Assembly: GCA_963750195.1 (NCBI GenBank)
Contig: CAVVPS010000019.1
Location: 62,001 to 126,000, forward strand
Length of the DNA stretch: 64,000 bases
Reading direction: 5' to 3'
Source of the DNA: AP-15 sp963750195
GTDB lineage: Bacteria > Pseudomonadota > Alphaproteobacteria > ATCC43930 > CGMCC-115725
Notes under the pieces: model-generated
The model's database searches: none
Told to the model about the DNA's origin: nothing
The model's input: the letters and a program-made list of their open reading frames with translations, nothing else
Made by a program: the position numbers and the translations under genes
Shown here: positions 43,989 through 52,786 of the stretch, in pieces
Position numbering within the stretch: position 1 is the stretch's first letter
Layout: each line of letters starts with the position of its first letter

Positions 43989-44390
43989 ATGGCTGACGAT
44001 GGCGGGCAAGGCGAATTGTTCAACAAGGGTCTGGCGATGCGGCGGGCGGTGCTCGGCGCCGAATATGTCGACCGCTCGATTGCCAATGCCGACGCGTTCA
44101 CCCAGCCCTTTCAAAAGCTTGTTACCGAATGGTGCTGGGGCGAAGTGTGGAACCGGCCCGGGCTCGACAAGAAAACGCGCAGCATCATCAATTTGGCGAT
44201 GCTGACCGCACTTAATCGGCCGAACGAGGTGCGGCTGCATGTGCGCGGTGCTTTAAACAACGGCGTCACTCGCGAGGAGATCCAGGAGGTACTGCTGCAC
44301 ACGACGGTCTATTGCGGCGTCCCGGCGGCGCTCGAAAGCTTCCGCGTCGCGGCCGAAGTGCTGAAGGAAGAGGACGCTAAAAAGCGGTGA
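43989..44390 (+). CDS. Carboxymuconolactone decarboxylase family protein (PcaC-like)
   Basis: Small helical protein of 133 residues of the CMD family. The core RPGLDKKTRSIINLAMLTALNRPNEVRLHVRGALNNGVTREEIQEVLLHTTVYCGVPAA matches gamma-carboxymuconolactone decarboxylase, which acts two steps after protocatechuate 3,4-dioxygenase. Genes for that dioxygenase are in the window at 54.4-55.7 kb, making a beta-ketoadipate role plausible. ATG 43989 follows GGAGGAACC. The stop overlaps the next gene's start (GTGATA), so it is coupled to an MFS transporter. Confidence 0.88.
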   Translation: MADDGGQGELFNKGLAMRRAVLGAEYVDRSIANADAFTQPFQKLVTEWCWGEVWNRPGLDKKTRSIINLAMLTALNRPNEVRLHVRGALNNGVTREEIQEVLLHTTVYCGVPAALESFRVAAEVLKEEDAKKR

Positions 44391-45569
44391 TACGGGTCCG
44401 CCCGACGCGCAAGACCCTAACCGTCGCGGCGCTCGGAACGACGCAGACCCTAGCTTGGGCCTCGAGTTATTACCTGCCGGCGATCTTGGCAGGCCCGATC
44501 GCGGCCAGTCTCAACGTTTCGAAGTCGCTGTTCTTTGCCCTCTTTTCCGCGTCCTTGCTGCTACAGGCGGCACTCGGGCCGGCAATCGGGCGGGCGATCG
44601 ACCGCAGCGGCGGGCGCGGCGTGTTGATGCTGTCGAACCTGGTGCTCGCGGCCGGGCTCGCCTGGTTGGGCATCGCAGGTGGTGTGAGCGCACTCGCCGG
44701 CGCCTGGGCGGTGCTCGGTTTGGGCATGGCGCTGGGGCTATACGACCCGGCCTTTGCCGCGCTGACCGCGATCTATGGCCGCGAGGCGCGCAGCGCGATT
44801 ACCGGCATCACCCTGATCGCCGGGTTCGCCAGCACAGTCGGCTGGCCACTCTCGGCCTGGCTCAACGGCAGCTTCGGCTGGCGTGGCGCCTGCTTTGGCT
44901 GGGCGGCGCTCAACCTTTGGGTCTGTCTGCCGATCAACCGGTTTCTGATCCCCAGGCCAAACGCCCCAGCAGCGATTGCCGCGCCGCAATCGCCCGCACC
45001 GGTGCCGTCTAATGGAATGATGTTGCTAGCTTTTGTATTCGGCGCGGTCGGCTTCGTGACCGGCGCGATGGCGGCGCATCTGCCGTATCTGCTGGAAATG
45101 GCGGGCGCCTCGACGACCGCGGCGATCGCCGCTTCGGCCTTGATGGGGCCGGCACAGGTCGCAGCCCGGCTGTTCGAGTTCGGCGTTCTAAAGCGGCTGC
45201 ATCCGCTGGTTTCGACCCGGATAGCGCTGGTGTTGCACCCGCTCGGCGCGGCGTTGTTGGGCGTATTCGGCGCCCCGGCGGCGGCGGCTTTTACGATGCT
45301 GCATGGCGGCGGCAACGGATTGCTGACGATCTCGCGCGGGACCCTGCCCCTGGCGCTTTATGGCCCGGTCGGCTACGGCCGGCGTACCGGAATCATTGTC
45401 GCTCCGGCGCGGGTGACGACCGCCGCGGCCCCGTTGCTCTTCGGCCTGTTGATGAGCCGGATAGGAACTCGGCGCGCTGGTCGTCTCAGCCGGGCTCAGC
45501 CTCGCCGCCTTGGGCGCGCTGACGTTGTTGCGGGTCCAGCCCGAAGCGGCGCCTGTGGGGGGCAGTTAG
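44387..45569 (+). CDS. MFS transporter, one frameshift near the C terminus
   Basis: Transporter of about 393 residues with twelve membrane segments, starting at GTG 44387 inside the PcaC-like stop. Features are TLAWASSYYLPAILAGPIA, AIGRAIDRSGGRGVLML between segments 2 and 3, and GFASTVGWPLSAWLNGSFGWR. The last segment is out of frame: one extra base at 45465-45470 (GAACTC for GACTC) breaks it. Repair gives MSRIGLGALVVSAGLSLAAL and a stop at 45567-45569. Reading straight on to 45706 yields an implausible Arg-rich tail. Likely an uptake system for an aromatic or organic acid. Confidence 0.87.
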
Positions 45570-45715
45570 CGCACGGTGTGCGCCATCGACGGATCGCGAT
45601 CCGACTTGTTCGGGGGCCGGCGCCTGGGGACTTCGGACCCCTGCCGTATCTTTCAAAGATGGCCGCCGGCCTGCTTTCGTTCACTGGTGACCGCGAAACG
45701 CGCTAGACTGCACTG

Positions 45716-48427
45716 ATGTCCGAGCGTGAGGGAAGACCGTCCCCGGAGGCGCTGCTGGCGGCGGCGAAGCACGAAGGCCGCGGCCGGCTGAAAATCTTTC
45801 TCGGCGCCGCGCCCGGGGTCGGAAAGACCTATGAGATGCTGCTGAACGCGCAGGCCAAGTTGCGCGAGGGTGCGGATGTCGTCGTCGGCATCGTCGAGCC
45901 GCATGGCCGGCGGGAGACGGAGGCGCTGCTCGACGGTCTCGAGACAATTCCTCGACAGCAGGTCGAGTACAAGGGGCACCTCTTGGCGGAAATGGATCTC
46001 GACGCGATCCTGAAGCGCCGCCCGCAGCTCGTTCTTGTCGATGAACTGGCGCACACCAATGCTCCGGGCAGCCGCCATCCTAAGCGCTATCTCGATGTCG
46101 AGGAGCTGATCACCGCGGGCATCGACGTGTTCGCGACTTTGAACATCCAGCATGTCGAGAGCCTCAACGACGTGATCGCCCGGATCACCCGAATCCGCGT
46201 GCGCGAGACCGTGCCGGACAGCGTGCTCGACCAAGCCGACGACATCGAAGTCATCGACCTTTCGCCTGAGGATCTGATCAAGCGCCTGCACGAGGGCAAG
46301 GTCTATGTGCCGCAGCAGGCCGAGCGTGCGGTTCGCCACTTTTTCTCGACCGGCAATCTGACGGCGCTGCGCGAGCTGGCGCTGCGCCGGACCGCTCAGC
46401 GCGTTGACGAGCAATTGCTCTCGCATATGCGCGAGCATGCGATTTCCGGACCGTGGCCGGCCGGCGAGCGGGTGCTGGTCTGCGTCAGCGAGGCGCCAAG
46501 CACGGCAGGGCTGATTCGCTATGCAAGGCGGATCGCCGATCGCCTGCGCGTGCCGTGGACCGCGATCTATGTCGAGACCGCGCGCACCCAGCGGCTCAGC
46601 GATGTCGAGCGCGACCGCATCGCCGACCATCTGCGGCTGGCCGAGCGCCTGGGTGCATCGACGATTACGATCCCCGGTCGCAACATCGCCGACGAACTCG
46701 TCGCCTATGCCGGCGCCAACAACATCACCCAGATCGTCATCGGCAAGTCGGCCCGCTCGCGCTGGTTCGAGATGGTGCATGGCTCGGTGGTCCGCGAGCT
46801 GATGCGCAAGACCGGGCAGATCAGCCTGCACGTCATTTCAGCCGATGCCGAGGAACCGGTACCCGCGAAATCTGTGGCGACCCACCCGACAACGGAGACA
46901 GTGCGGGTCGGCCCCTATCTCGGCAGCGCCGGCGGCGTCGCGATTGCCCTCGGCATCGGACTGTTGCTCAAGGAATTCATTGCGGTGCAGAGCATCTCCC
47001 TGGTGTTTTTGACCGCAGTCTTGGCCTCGGCCGTCGCTTGGGGTCTATTACCTTCACTGTTCGCCTGCATCCTTAGCGTACTCGCTTACAACTTCTTCTT
47101 TCTGCCACCGCTTTACACGTTCTCGGTCGGAGACCCGGAAAATGTGGTTGCGCTGTTCTTTTTTCTGATCGTCGCAATTATTGTCAGCAATCTGACCGCT
47201 GCGACCCGCCGACAGGTGGTGACCGCGCGGGCGCGGGCCAAAACGACGGCCGAGCTTTACGCCTTCAGCCGCAAGGTCGCCGGGATCGGCGCGCTCGACG
47301 ATCTGTTGTGGGCGACGGCCTTTCAGATCGCCTCGATGCTGAACGTGCGCACTGTGCTGCTGATGCCGGTCGGGGACGGGGAGGGCCTCGAGGTCGCCTC
47401 CGGCTATCCGCCCGAGGACCAGCTAGACGCCGCCGACATGGCGGCGGCGCGCTGGACCTGGGAGCACAACCGCCCGGCCGGGCGCGGCGCCGACACCTTG
47501 CCGGGCGGCAAGCGGCTGTTCCTCCCGCTGCGCACCGGCAGCGGCCCGGTCGGCGTGCTCGGCATCGACCGCGAAACCCCGGGGCCGCTGCTGACCCCCG
47601 ACGAGCGGCGCCTGCTCGACGCGCTTGGCGATCAGGCGGCGGTGGCGATCGAGCGCATCTCGCTGGCCAAGGGGCTCGACCAGGCGCGGGTGCTGGCGGA
47701 GACCGAGCGGCTGCGCGCGGCCCTCTTGACCTCGATCTCACACGATCTGCGCACCCCGCTGGCCTCGATCATGGGCGCGGTTTCGAGCCTGCGCAGCTAC
47801 CCGGAGAAATACGGCGCCGCGGAACGTGAGGAATTGCTGGCGACGTTGCAGGACGAGGCTGAACGGTTGAACCGCTTCGTCTCCAACCTGCTCGACATGA
47901 CCCGACTCGAATCAGGCGCGATCGAGCTGAAGCTCGATCTGATCGATGTCGGCGAGATTATCGGCGCGGCGTTGCAGCGGGCTGCGAATGTTGTCGCCCG
48001 CCACCATGTCGAGGTGACCGTCGAGCCGGAGTTGCCGATGTTGCGGCTCGATGTGGTGCTGTTCGACCAGGTGCTGTTCAACTTGCTCGACAATGCCGCG
48101 AAATATTCACCGGCCGGCAGCCGCATCGAGATCCGGGCGAGCCGCGACGGCGAATTGGTCGAGATCGAGGTCGTCGACGAGGGGCCGGGAATACCGCCCG
48201 ACGATTTCGAGCGCATCTTCGATAAATTCTATCGGGTGCAGGCGCAGGATCGGCGCCGCGCTGGAACCGGGCTGGGGCTGGCGATCTGCCGTGGCTTTGT
48301 CGAGGCGTTGGGCGGATGGATCGTGGCCCGCAACCGCCGCGACCGCTCCGGTGCCGTCTTGACGATCCGCTTGCCGGTGGTGCCCGAAATCGCCGCCGAG
48401 CGGCAATCCGCCTTGGCTCATGGCTAG
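45716..48427 (+). CDS. kdpD: Osmosensitive potassium channel histidine kinase KdpD
   Basis: Membrane sensor kinase of 903 residues for potassium limitation. Order: KdpD N-terminal domain with Walker-like GAAPGVGKTY (residues 30-39) and VDELAHTNAPGSRHPKR; a universal-stress-like domain (VLVCVSEAPSTAGLIRYARR, IVIGKSARSRW); four membrane segments of DUF4118 (about 405-500); a GAF-like region; the phosphoacceptor SISHDLRTPLASIMG with His676; and the ATPase boxes NLLDNAAKYSP, DEGPGIP and GTGLGLAICRG. No kdpFABC genes are within 40 kb on either side in this window. kdpE follows with an 8-base overlap. Confidence 0.95.
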   Translation: MSEREGRPSPEALLAAAKHEGRGRLKIFLGAAPGVGKTYEMLLNAQAKLREGADVVVGIVEPHGRRETEALLDGLETIPRQQVEYKGHLLAEMDLDAILKRRPQLVLVDELAHTNAPGSRHPKRYLDVEELITAGIDVFATLNIQHVESLNDVIARITRIRVRETVPDSVLDQADDIEVIDLSPEDLIKRLHEGKVYVPQQAERAVRHFFSTGNLTALRELALRRTAQRVDEQLLSHMREHAISGPWPAGERVLVCVSEAPSTAGLIRYARRIADRLRVPWTAIYVETARTQRLSDVERDRIADHLRLAERLGASTITIPGRNIADELVAYAGANNITQIVIGKSARSRWFEMVHGSVVRELMRKTGQISLHVISADAEEPVPAKSVATHPTTETVRVGPYLGSAGGVAIALGIGLLLKEFIAVQSISLVFLTAVLASAVAWGLLPSLFACILSVLAYNFFFLPPLYTFSVGDPENVVALFFFLIVAIIVSNLTAATRRQVVTARARAKTTAELYAFSRKVAGIGALDDLLWATAFQIASMLNVRTVLLMPVGDGEGLEVASGYPPEDQLDAADMAAARWTWEHNRPAGRGADTLPGGKRLFLPLRTGSGPVGVLGIDRETPGPLLTPDERRLLDALGDQAAVAIERISLAKGLDQARVLAETERLRAALLTSISHDLRTPLASIMGAVSSLRSYPEKYGAAEREELLATLQDEAERLNRFVSNLLDMTRLESGAIELKLDLIDVGEIIGAALQRAANVVARHHVEVTVEPELPMLRLDVVLFDQVLFNLLDNAAKYSPAGSRIEIRASRDGELVEIEVVDEGPGIPPDDFERIFDKFYRVQAQDRRRAGTGLGLAICRGFVEALGGWIVARNRRDRSGAVLTIRLPVVPEIAAERQSALAHG

Positions 48428-49124
48428 GGACCCGACCGTCCTCGTCGTCGATGACGAACCGCCGATCCGGCGGCTGTTGCGCACTACCCTGACCGCCGCC
48501 GGCTACCGCGTCGCCGAAGCCGAGACCGCCGCCGCCGGTCTGCGCTCCCTGGCCGTAGAGAAGCCCGATCTGGTGATCCTCGATCTCGGCCTGCCGGACC
48601 ACAGCGGGATCGAGCTAATCGCCGAGATCCGCAAGGCCTCGCAGGTGCCGATCGTGGTGCTGTCGGCGCGCCACGACGAGCGCGCAAAGGTTGCGGCACT
48701 CGATCTCGGCGCCGACGACTATGTCGCCAAGCCGTTCGGTATGGCCGAGCTGATGGCGCGGCTGCGCGCGGCATTGCGCCATGCGTTTCAAGCGCAGGGC
48801 GAATTGCCGGTCTTTGCCTCGGGCGATCTGGCGGTCGACCTGGTGCGCCGCCACGTCACCCGCGCCGGCCACGAGATCAAATTATCGCCCAAGGAGTTTG
48901 ACCTCTTGCGCCATCTGGTCATGCATGCCGGCAAGGTATTGACCCATCGCCAGCTGTTGCGCGAGGTGTGGGGGCCGGCTCAGGCCGACGAGGTGCAATA
49001 TCTGCGGGTGTTCATCCGCGGGCTACGGCAAAAGCTCGAACCCGACCCGACCCGGCCGACCCATATCCTGACCGAGCTCGGCGTCGGCTACCGCCTCCAA
49101 CTCCCGCCCGATCAGCGTGCCTGA
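48420..49124 (+). CDS. kdpE: Response regulator KdpE
   Basis: OmpR-type regulator of 234 residues, partner of KdpD. The receiver domain has DDEPPIRRLL, the phosphoacceptor Asp55 in VILDLGLPDHSG, the Ser in VLSARHD and Lys in DYVAKPFGMAELMARLRA. The winged-helix DNA-binding domain follows (LSPKEFDLLRHLVMHAGKVLTHRQLLREVWG, YLRVFIRGLRQKLEPDP, TELGVGYRL). The kdpFABC operon it usually controls is not seen here. It converges with znuB, 57 bases away. Confidence 0.95.
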   Translation: MARDPTVLVVDDEPPIRRLLRTTLTAAGYRVAEAETAAAGLRSLAVEKPDLVILDLGLPDHSGIELIAEIRKASQVPIVVLSARHDERAKVAALDLGADDYVAKPFGMAELMARLRAALRHAFQAQGELPVFASGDLAVDLVRRHVTRAGHEIKLSPKEFDLLRHLVMHAGKVLTHRQLLREVWGPAQADEVQYLRVFIRGLRQKLEPDPTRPTHILTELGVGYRLQLPPDQRA

Positions 49125-49181
49125 GCTGCTCGGCCCATTCGAGTGTCAATTCCTCGATCGCGAAGCGGTACCGTGCGGCTG

Positions 49182-49983
49182 TCACCCAGCGAAAGAGGCG
49201 GTGGGGCTTTTCGCAAAGCTGAGGAAATAGACGAGGCAGCTCAGCAGCACGATCCAGAATGTCGTCGGCCAGTCGGTGACATAGGCCAAGATAATGCCAC
49301 CCCAGGTCTCGGCGAGGGCGAGAACGACCGAGAGGGCGATGCCCGCGCGCAGCCGCGAGGCCAAGCGCAAGGATGCGGCCGCCGGCCCGACCATCAGCGC
49401 GAAGACCAGCAGCACGCCGACGACCTGCGCCGCCTCTGCCACGGCGACGGCGACGATCGCAAGAAACATCACGGAGACGAGGCGGAGCGACACGCCCTTG
49501 GCTTCGGCTAGCTCGGGCGCCAGGGTGGCGAACAGCAGAGGCCGCGAAATCGCCGCGAGTGCGAACATGCCGACCACACTCAATCCCAGCAGACCCCACA
49601 ACGTCTCGACGCCAACCCCGAGCAAGTTGCCGAATAGGATCGCCGTCGCCTCGCTCGCGCTGGTGGTGTAAAGGTACAAAAATAAACACACCGAGACCGA
49701 GCGCCAGCGACAAAATAATCCCGACCGCGACATCGCGATTGCGCAGCCGATCGCCGAGCAAGCCCATCGCGACTGCGGCCGCCAAGGTAAAGGCGAGCAG
49801 GCCCCACAGCGCTCCGATGCCGAGCAGCACCGAGCCGGTCGCGCCGGCGAAGCCGACATGCGACAGGGCATGGCCGGCAAAGGTCAGATTTCGCAGCACC
49901 AGGAAATACCCGACCGTCCCGGCGACGATCGCGACGACGCCTCCCGCCATAAAGGCGGTGCGCATGAAGTCGTATTCAAACAT
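49182..49983 (-). CDS. znuB: Zinc ABC transporter permease ZnuB, one frameshift
   Basis: Membrane permease of about 266 residues of the metal ABC-3 family. The N-terminal part (MFEYDFMRTAFMAGGVVAIVAGTVGYFLVLRNLTFAGHALSHVGFAGATG) and the C-terminal part (TTSASEATAILFGNLLGV to LSFAKSP) are in different frames. One extra T in the run near 49680 separates them, and repair gives LGLGVLFLYLYTTSASEAT. The start overlaps the end of znuC. Together with ZnuC and ZnuA it forms a high-affinity zinc importer. Confidence 0.9.
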
Positions 49984-50836
49984 TGTGGCCATAGTCATCG
50001 TGTCGATGGGCTTCCGCCTCGATCGGGCCATGCCCCGCGACGACCACAATGCGGCCGTTTACCCGCAACACCTCGATCGGCGTCTGATAAAGGCCGGACA
50101 ACACCGCGTCGGTGATCACTTCGTCCACCGTGCCGAGCGCGGCATGCCCGTGCCCCAGATAAAGCACCCGATCGACAACGCCAAGCAGCGGGTTCAGGTC
50201 ATGCGCGGTAAACAGGACGGTAATGCCGCGGTCTTGCTGGATTTGCCTGACCAGCGCGACGACCGTTTGCTGGAAATGCGGATCGAGGCTGATTAGCGGC
50301 TCGTCGAGCAGCAGCAGCCTTGGCTTTCCGAGCAGCGCCTGGGCGAGCAGCAGCCGCTGGAGTTCGCCACCCGAAAGTTCGCGCAAGGACCGGCGAGCGA
50401 GGCTTTGCGCGGCGACGGTTTCGAGCGCCTGGTCCACCTCCCGCCGGCCGCCGCGAGCGATCAGCGGCAAGCCCCAACGCTCGCCGTTCAGGGCGCTGGC
50501 CACGAAATCCCAGCCGCGCAGCGGAAGGTCTGCAACGGTGGCGCGCTGCTGTGGCAAATATCCGGCCGCGCAATCGCCGCGCCGCGGCTTTGCCCCGAAG
50601 ATCCTGATCTCGCCGGCAACCGGCGGCAGCAGACCCAGGATGGCCTGCATCAATGTGGTTTTGCCGGCGCCGTTCGGACCGAGGACTGCGATGAACTCGC
50701 CGGACCGTATCGCCGCGCTGACATCTGCGAGAACGGTGCGCGCCCCCCGGGGGACCGTCACTCGGTCGAGCTCGATCGCAAACCCCTCTAGCGAGCCAGC
50801 GCGCGGTCGAGCGCGTTCAGCTGCGACAGCATCCAC
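49976..50836 (-). CDS. znuC: Zinc ABC transporter ATP-binding protein ZnuC
   Basis: ATPase of the zinc importer, 286 residues. Walker A GPNGAGKTT, Q-loop LPQQRATVADLPLRGWDFV, signature LSGGELQRLLLAQAL, Walker B LLLLDEPLISLDP and H-loop FTAHDLNPLLG are present. The C terminus ends in a His-containing tail (AEAHRHDDYGHNV), which may bind metal. ATG 50836 lies 49 bases inside znuA; a later start near 50770 is possible. Gene order znuA-znuC-znuB with overlaps is one operon. Confidence 0.92.
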   Translation of the reverse strand: MDAVAAERARPRAGSLEGFAIELDRVTVPRGARTVLADVSAAIRSGEFIAVLGPNGAGKTTLMQAILGLLPPVAGEIRIFGAKPRRGDCAAGYLPQQRATVADLPLRGWDFVASALNGERWGLPLIARGGRREVDQALETVAAQSLARRSLRELSGGELQRLLLAQALLGKPRLLLLDEPLISLDPHFQQTVVALVRQIQQDRGITVLFTAHDLNPLLGVVDRVLYLGHGHAALGTVDEVITDAVLSGLYQTPIEVLRVNGRIVVVAGHGPIEAEAHRHDDYGHNV

Positions 50837-51675
50837 TCTTGGTAATCCTTCCCTCGCGGCTCGGTCTCGGTCACGCCGACCACGGGCACGCCGGCTTGCG
50901 TCGCGATTTTCTGCATCCGCTGGGTCAGCGCCTGGCTGGTTTGGCTGTTATAGAGCAAGACCTTGACGGCCCGCGCGCGAAGATCATTTTCGAAGGCCGC
51001 AACGGCGCCGGCGCTGGGCTCGGTGTCGTTCATGACCGCAAGCTGGAACCCGGGGTTGCGCATGTCGAGACCCAAGGACGCCGCCATGTAGCCGAAGACC
51101 GGCTCCGTCGCGGTCACCGGCTTACCTGAATATTTTGTGCGCATCTCGGCGATTCGGTCGTCGAGCGGCTTGATCGACCGTCGGAATGTCGTGAGACGCT
51201 GGGCGTAATCGGCCTGATGAACCGGATCGAGTTTTGCGAACAGGCCGCAGAGGGCCTCGGCCAAGGCCGGCATCGCGGCGGGGTCGTACCAGACATGCGG
51301 ATTGTCGCCGGCCGTCTTGTGGACGAGCGCCGCGACGACGACGACCGCGCGCGACTCGGCGGGTGACGCCGACAGAAGCTTCTCCGCCCACCCGTCATAT
51401 CCGGCTCCGTTGACGATGACGACCATGGCATTGGCGAAAGCCCGCGCCGTCGACGGGCTCGCCTCGAATTCGTGCGGGTCCTGGTCCGGGTTGGCCAGGA
51501 TGCTGGTGACCGCGACCTGGGCGCCGCCGATCTGCCGGGCGATGTCGCCATAGAAATTTTCGGCGGCAACGACCGTGATCGGCTTGGTTGGTGCAGCCAG
51601 CTCGGCCGGTTGAGCCTGCGCTGTGGAAATCGCCATGGCAAAAGCGACGAGCCGGCCGATAATCAGATCGCGCAT
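50788..51675 (-). CDS. znuA: Zinc ABC transporter substrate-binding protein ZnuA
   Basis: Periplasmic metal-binding protein of 295 residues with a Sec signal (LIIGRLVAFAMAISTAQAQ). The cluster A-I fold is visible: ITVVAAENFYGDIARQIGG, LANPDQDPHEFEASPS with the first metal His, GDNPHVWYDP with the second, and a late ETEP region. The His-rich loop of many ZnuA proteins is absent, so manganese cannot be fully excluded. The candidate Zur box 18 bases upstream of the start supports zinc. Confidence 0.9.
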   Translation of the reverse strand: MRDLIIGRLVAFAMAISTAQAQPAELAAPTKPITVVAAENFYGDIARQIGGAQVAVTSILANPDQDPHEFEASPSTARAFANAMVVIVNGAGYDGWAEKLLSASPAESRAVVVVAALVHKTAGDNPHVWYDPAAMPALAEALCGLFAKLDPVHQADYAQRLTTFRRSIKPLDDRIAEMRTKYSGKPVTATEPVFGYMAASLGLDMRNPGFQLAVMNDTEPSAGAVAAFENDLRARAVKVLLYNSQTSQALTQRMQKIATQAGVPVVGVTETEPRGKDYQEWMLSQLNALDRALAR

Positions 51676-51692
51676 ACCGCTGTAGCAACTCG

Positions 51693-51707
51693 TGCAATAT
51701 TATAACA
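51693..51707 (-). promoter_or_regulatory. Candidate Zur box upstream of znuA
   Basis: On the minus strand TGTTATAATATTGCA, an imperfect 15-base palindrome close to the TGTTATANTATAACA-type sites bound by Zur. It lies 18 bases before the znuA start, where repressor binding would block the promoter. It also contains TATAAT, a good -10 hexamer. Regulator identity is inferred from consensus and gene content. Confidence 0.7.
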
Positions 51708-51911
51708 TGTCTTGTAGCAGACCTCGGCGCCGGCGAGAAGGCCCGCCTGGTTCAGCCGGCACACAATGGCAAAGTGCCGGCTGCGGTAGGCAAGCGCCGA
51801 AATTCGCCGCGGAAAACCGCGAGGGTGCGGCGCGCTGCCCATAGCAAATCGGCGCGGAAGCAGGCAAAATCCGGCCGGCGGGGATTTTCCCGCGAATTGG
51901 GGGTCATCGGA

Positions 51912-52397
51912 ATGTTCAAAAAAGTTGGTTTGGCAATCGGCGCAATCGGCCTGGCGGCCGGCCTCGCCACGCAGGCGACGCCGGCGCAAGCCCAATCAGG
52001 AGTTCGGGTCGGCACATTGAACTGCAACGTTGCCAGCGGCTGGGGCTTTGTGTTTGGCTCGTCAAGAGCGCTCCGTTGCGTCTTTTCTGGGGCCGGTCGT
52101 CCTCCCGAGCGTTACAACGGCAGCATTTCGAAATTTGGCGTCGACATCGGCTACACTCAAGGCGGCGTGCTGGTCTGGGCCGTGCTGGCGCCGACCACCA
52201 ACATAGCGCCGGGCGCGCTAGCCGGGAGTTATGGCGGTGCCACGGCCAGTGCGACCGTCGGGGTCGGGGTTGGCGCCAATGTGCTGATTGGCGGTTCGAA
52301 TCGGTCGATTTCGCTGCAGCCGTTGAGTATCGAAGGCAATACCGGGCTCAATGTCGCGGCTGGCATCGGCGCGATCACCTTGCACCACGTCCCCTGA
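51912..52397 (+). CDS. DUF992 domain-containing secreted protein
   Basis: Secreted protein of 161 residues with a Sec signal (FKKVGLAIGAIGLAAGLATQATPAQA). The mature part matches the DUF992 family of alphaproteobacteria: SGVRVGTLNCNVASGWGFVFGSSRALRCVFS, GGVLVWAVLAPT and a Gly/Ala-rich SYGGATASATVGVGVGANVLIGG segment. ATG 51912 is preferred over a longer Arg/Lys-rich upstream extension. It is divergent from znuA and is followed by a hairpin terminator. Function is unknown; a periplasmic beta-sandwich is suspected. Confidence 0.9.
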   Translation: MFKKVGLAIGAIGLAAGLATQATPAQAQSGVRVGTLNCNVASGWGFVFGSSRALRCVFSGAGRPPERYNGSISKFGVDIGYTQGGVLVWAVLAPTTNIAPGALAGSYGGATASATVGVGVGANVLIGGSNRSISLQPLSIEGNTGLNVAAGIGAITLHHVP

Positions 52398-52786
52398 GGC
52401 TGGTCAGCGGGAACGCGAGGGGTCGCGGCAATGGACTATTTCGGCTCTTCTACTTGATGAGGTGCCGTGACCCCGGCATGACCGGGTTTTCCGGAAGTCC
52501 CCGAGCAGACCCGGCTCGCCGACGAGCCCGGTTTTTTCTCCGAGCATCGTTTCTCGAATGACGGCATGCGCGGCTTACCGCTGAACCTGATCCTCGAAAT
52601 CATTCGGCGTTTTTGGCAGCCGTCGCGCCGCGGATTCCCACCTCACACTTAGGCCCGCCCGCGCGGCGGGTCGATTTAACGGATTCGTCATGGGCTTGCG
52701 ATAATTTGAGCGAATTCATCGATCGGCTGCCGTTACGCGGCGGGCTTGCCCGCGCTCCGGCGCTGGGGGACGCTGCGCTGCGGCCG
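52398..52786. other. Intergenic stretch between DUF992 and cis-prenyltransferase genes
   Basis: About 390 bases with no convincing gene. It holds the terminator at 52509-52537. The cis-prenyltransferase frame is open back to a TTG at 52613, so part of this region may be its N-terminal coding sequence. Confidence 0.4.
52509..52537 (+). terminator. Rho-independent terminator
   Basis: ACCCGGCTCG, loop CCGA, CGAGCCCGGT: a ten-base-pair stem with one mismatch, followed by six T. It lies about 110 bases after the DUF992 stop and is the best classic terminator seen in the window. Confidence 0.75.

Noticed and set aside
45569..45706. Extension of the MFS gene to 45706
   Set aside because: The extension is Arg/Gly-rich; one-base repair gives a normal last membrane segment and a stop at 45569.
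52300..52320. GGTTCGAATC resembling a tRNA T-arm
   Set aside because: It lies in the DUF992 coding sequence and no cloverleaf can be drawn around it.
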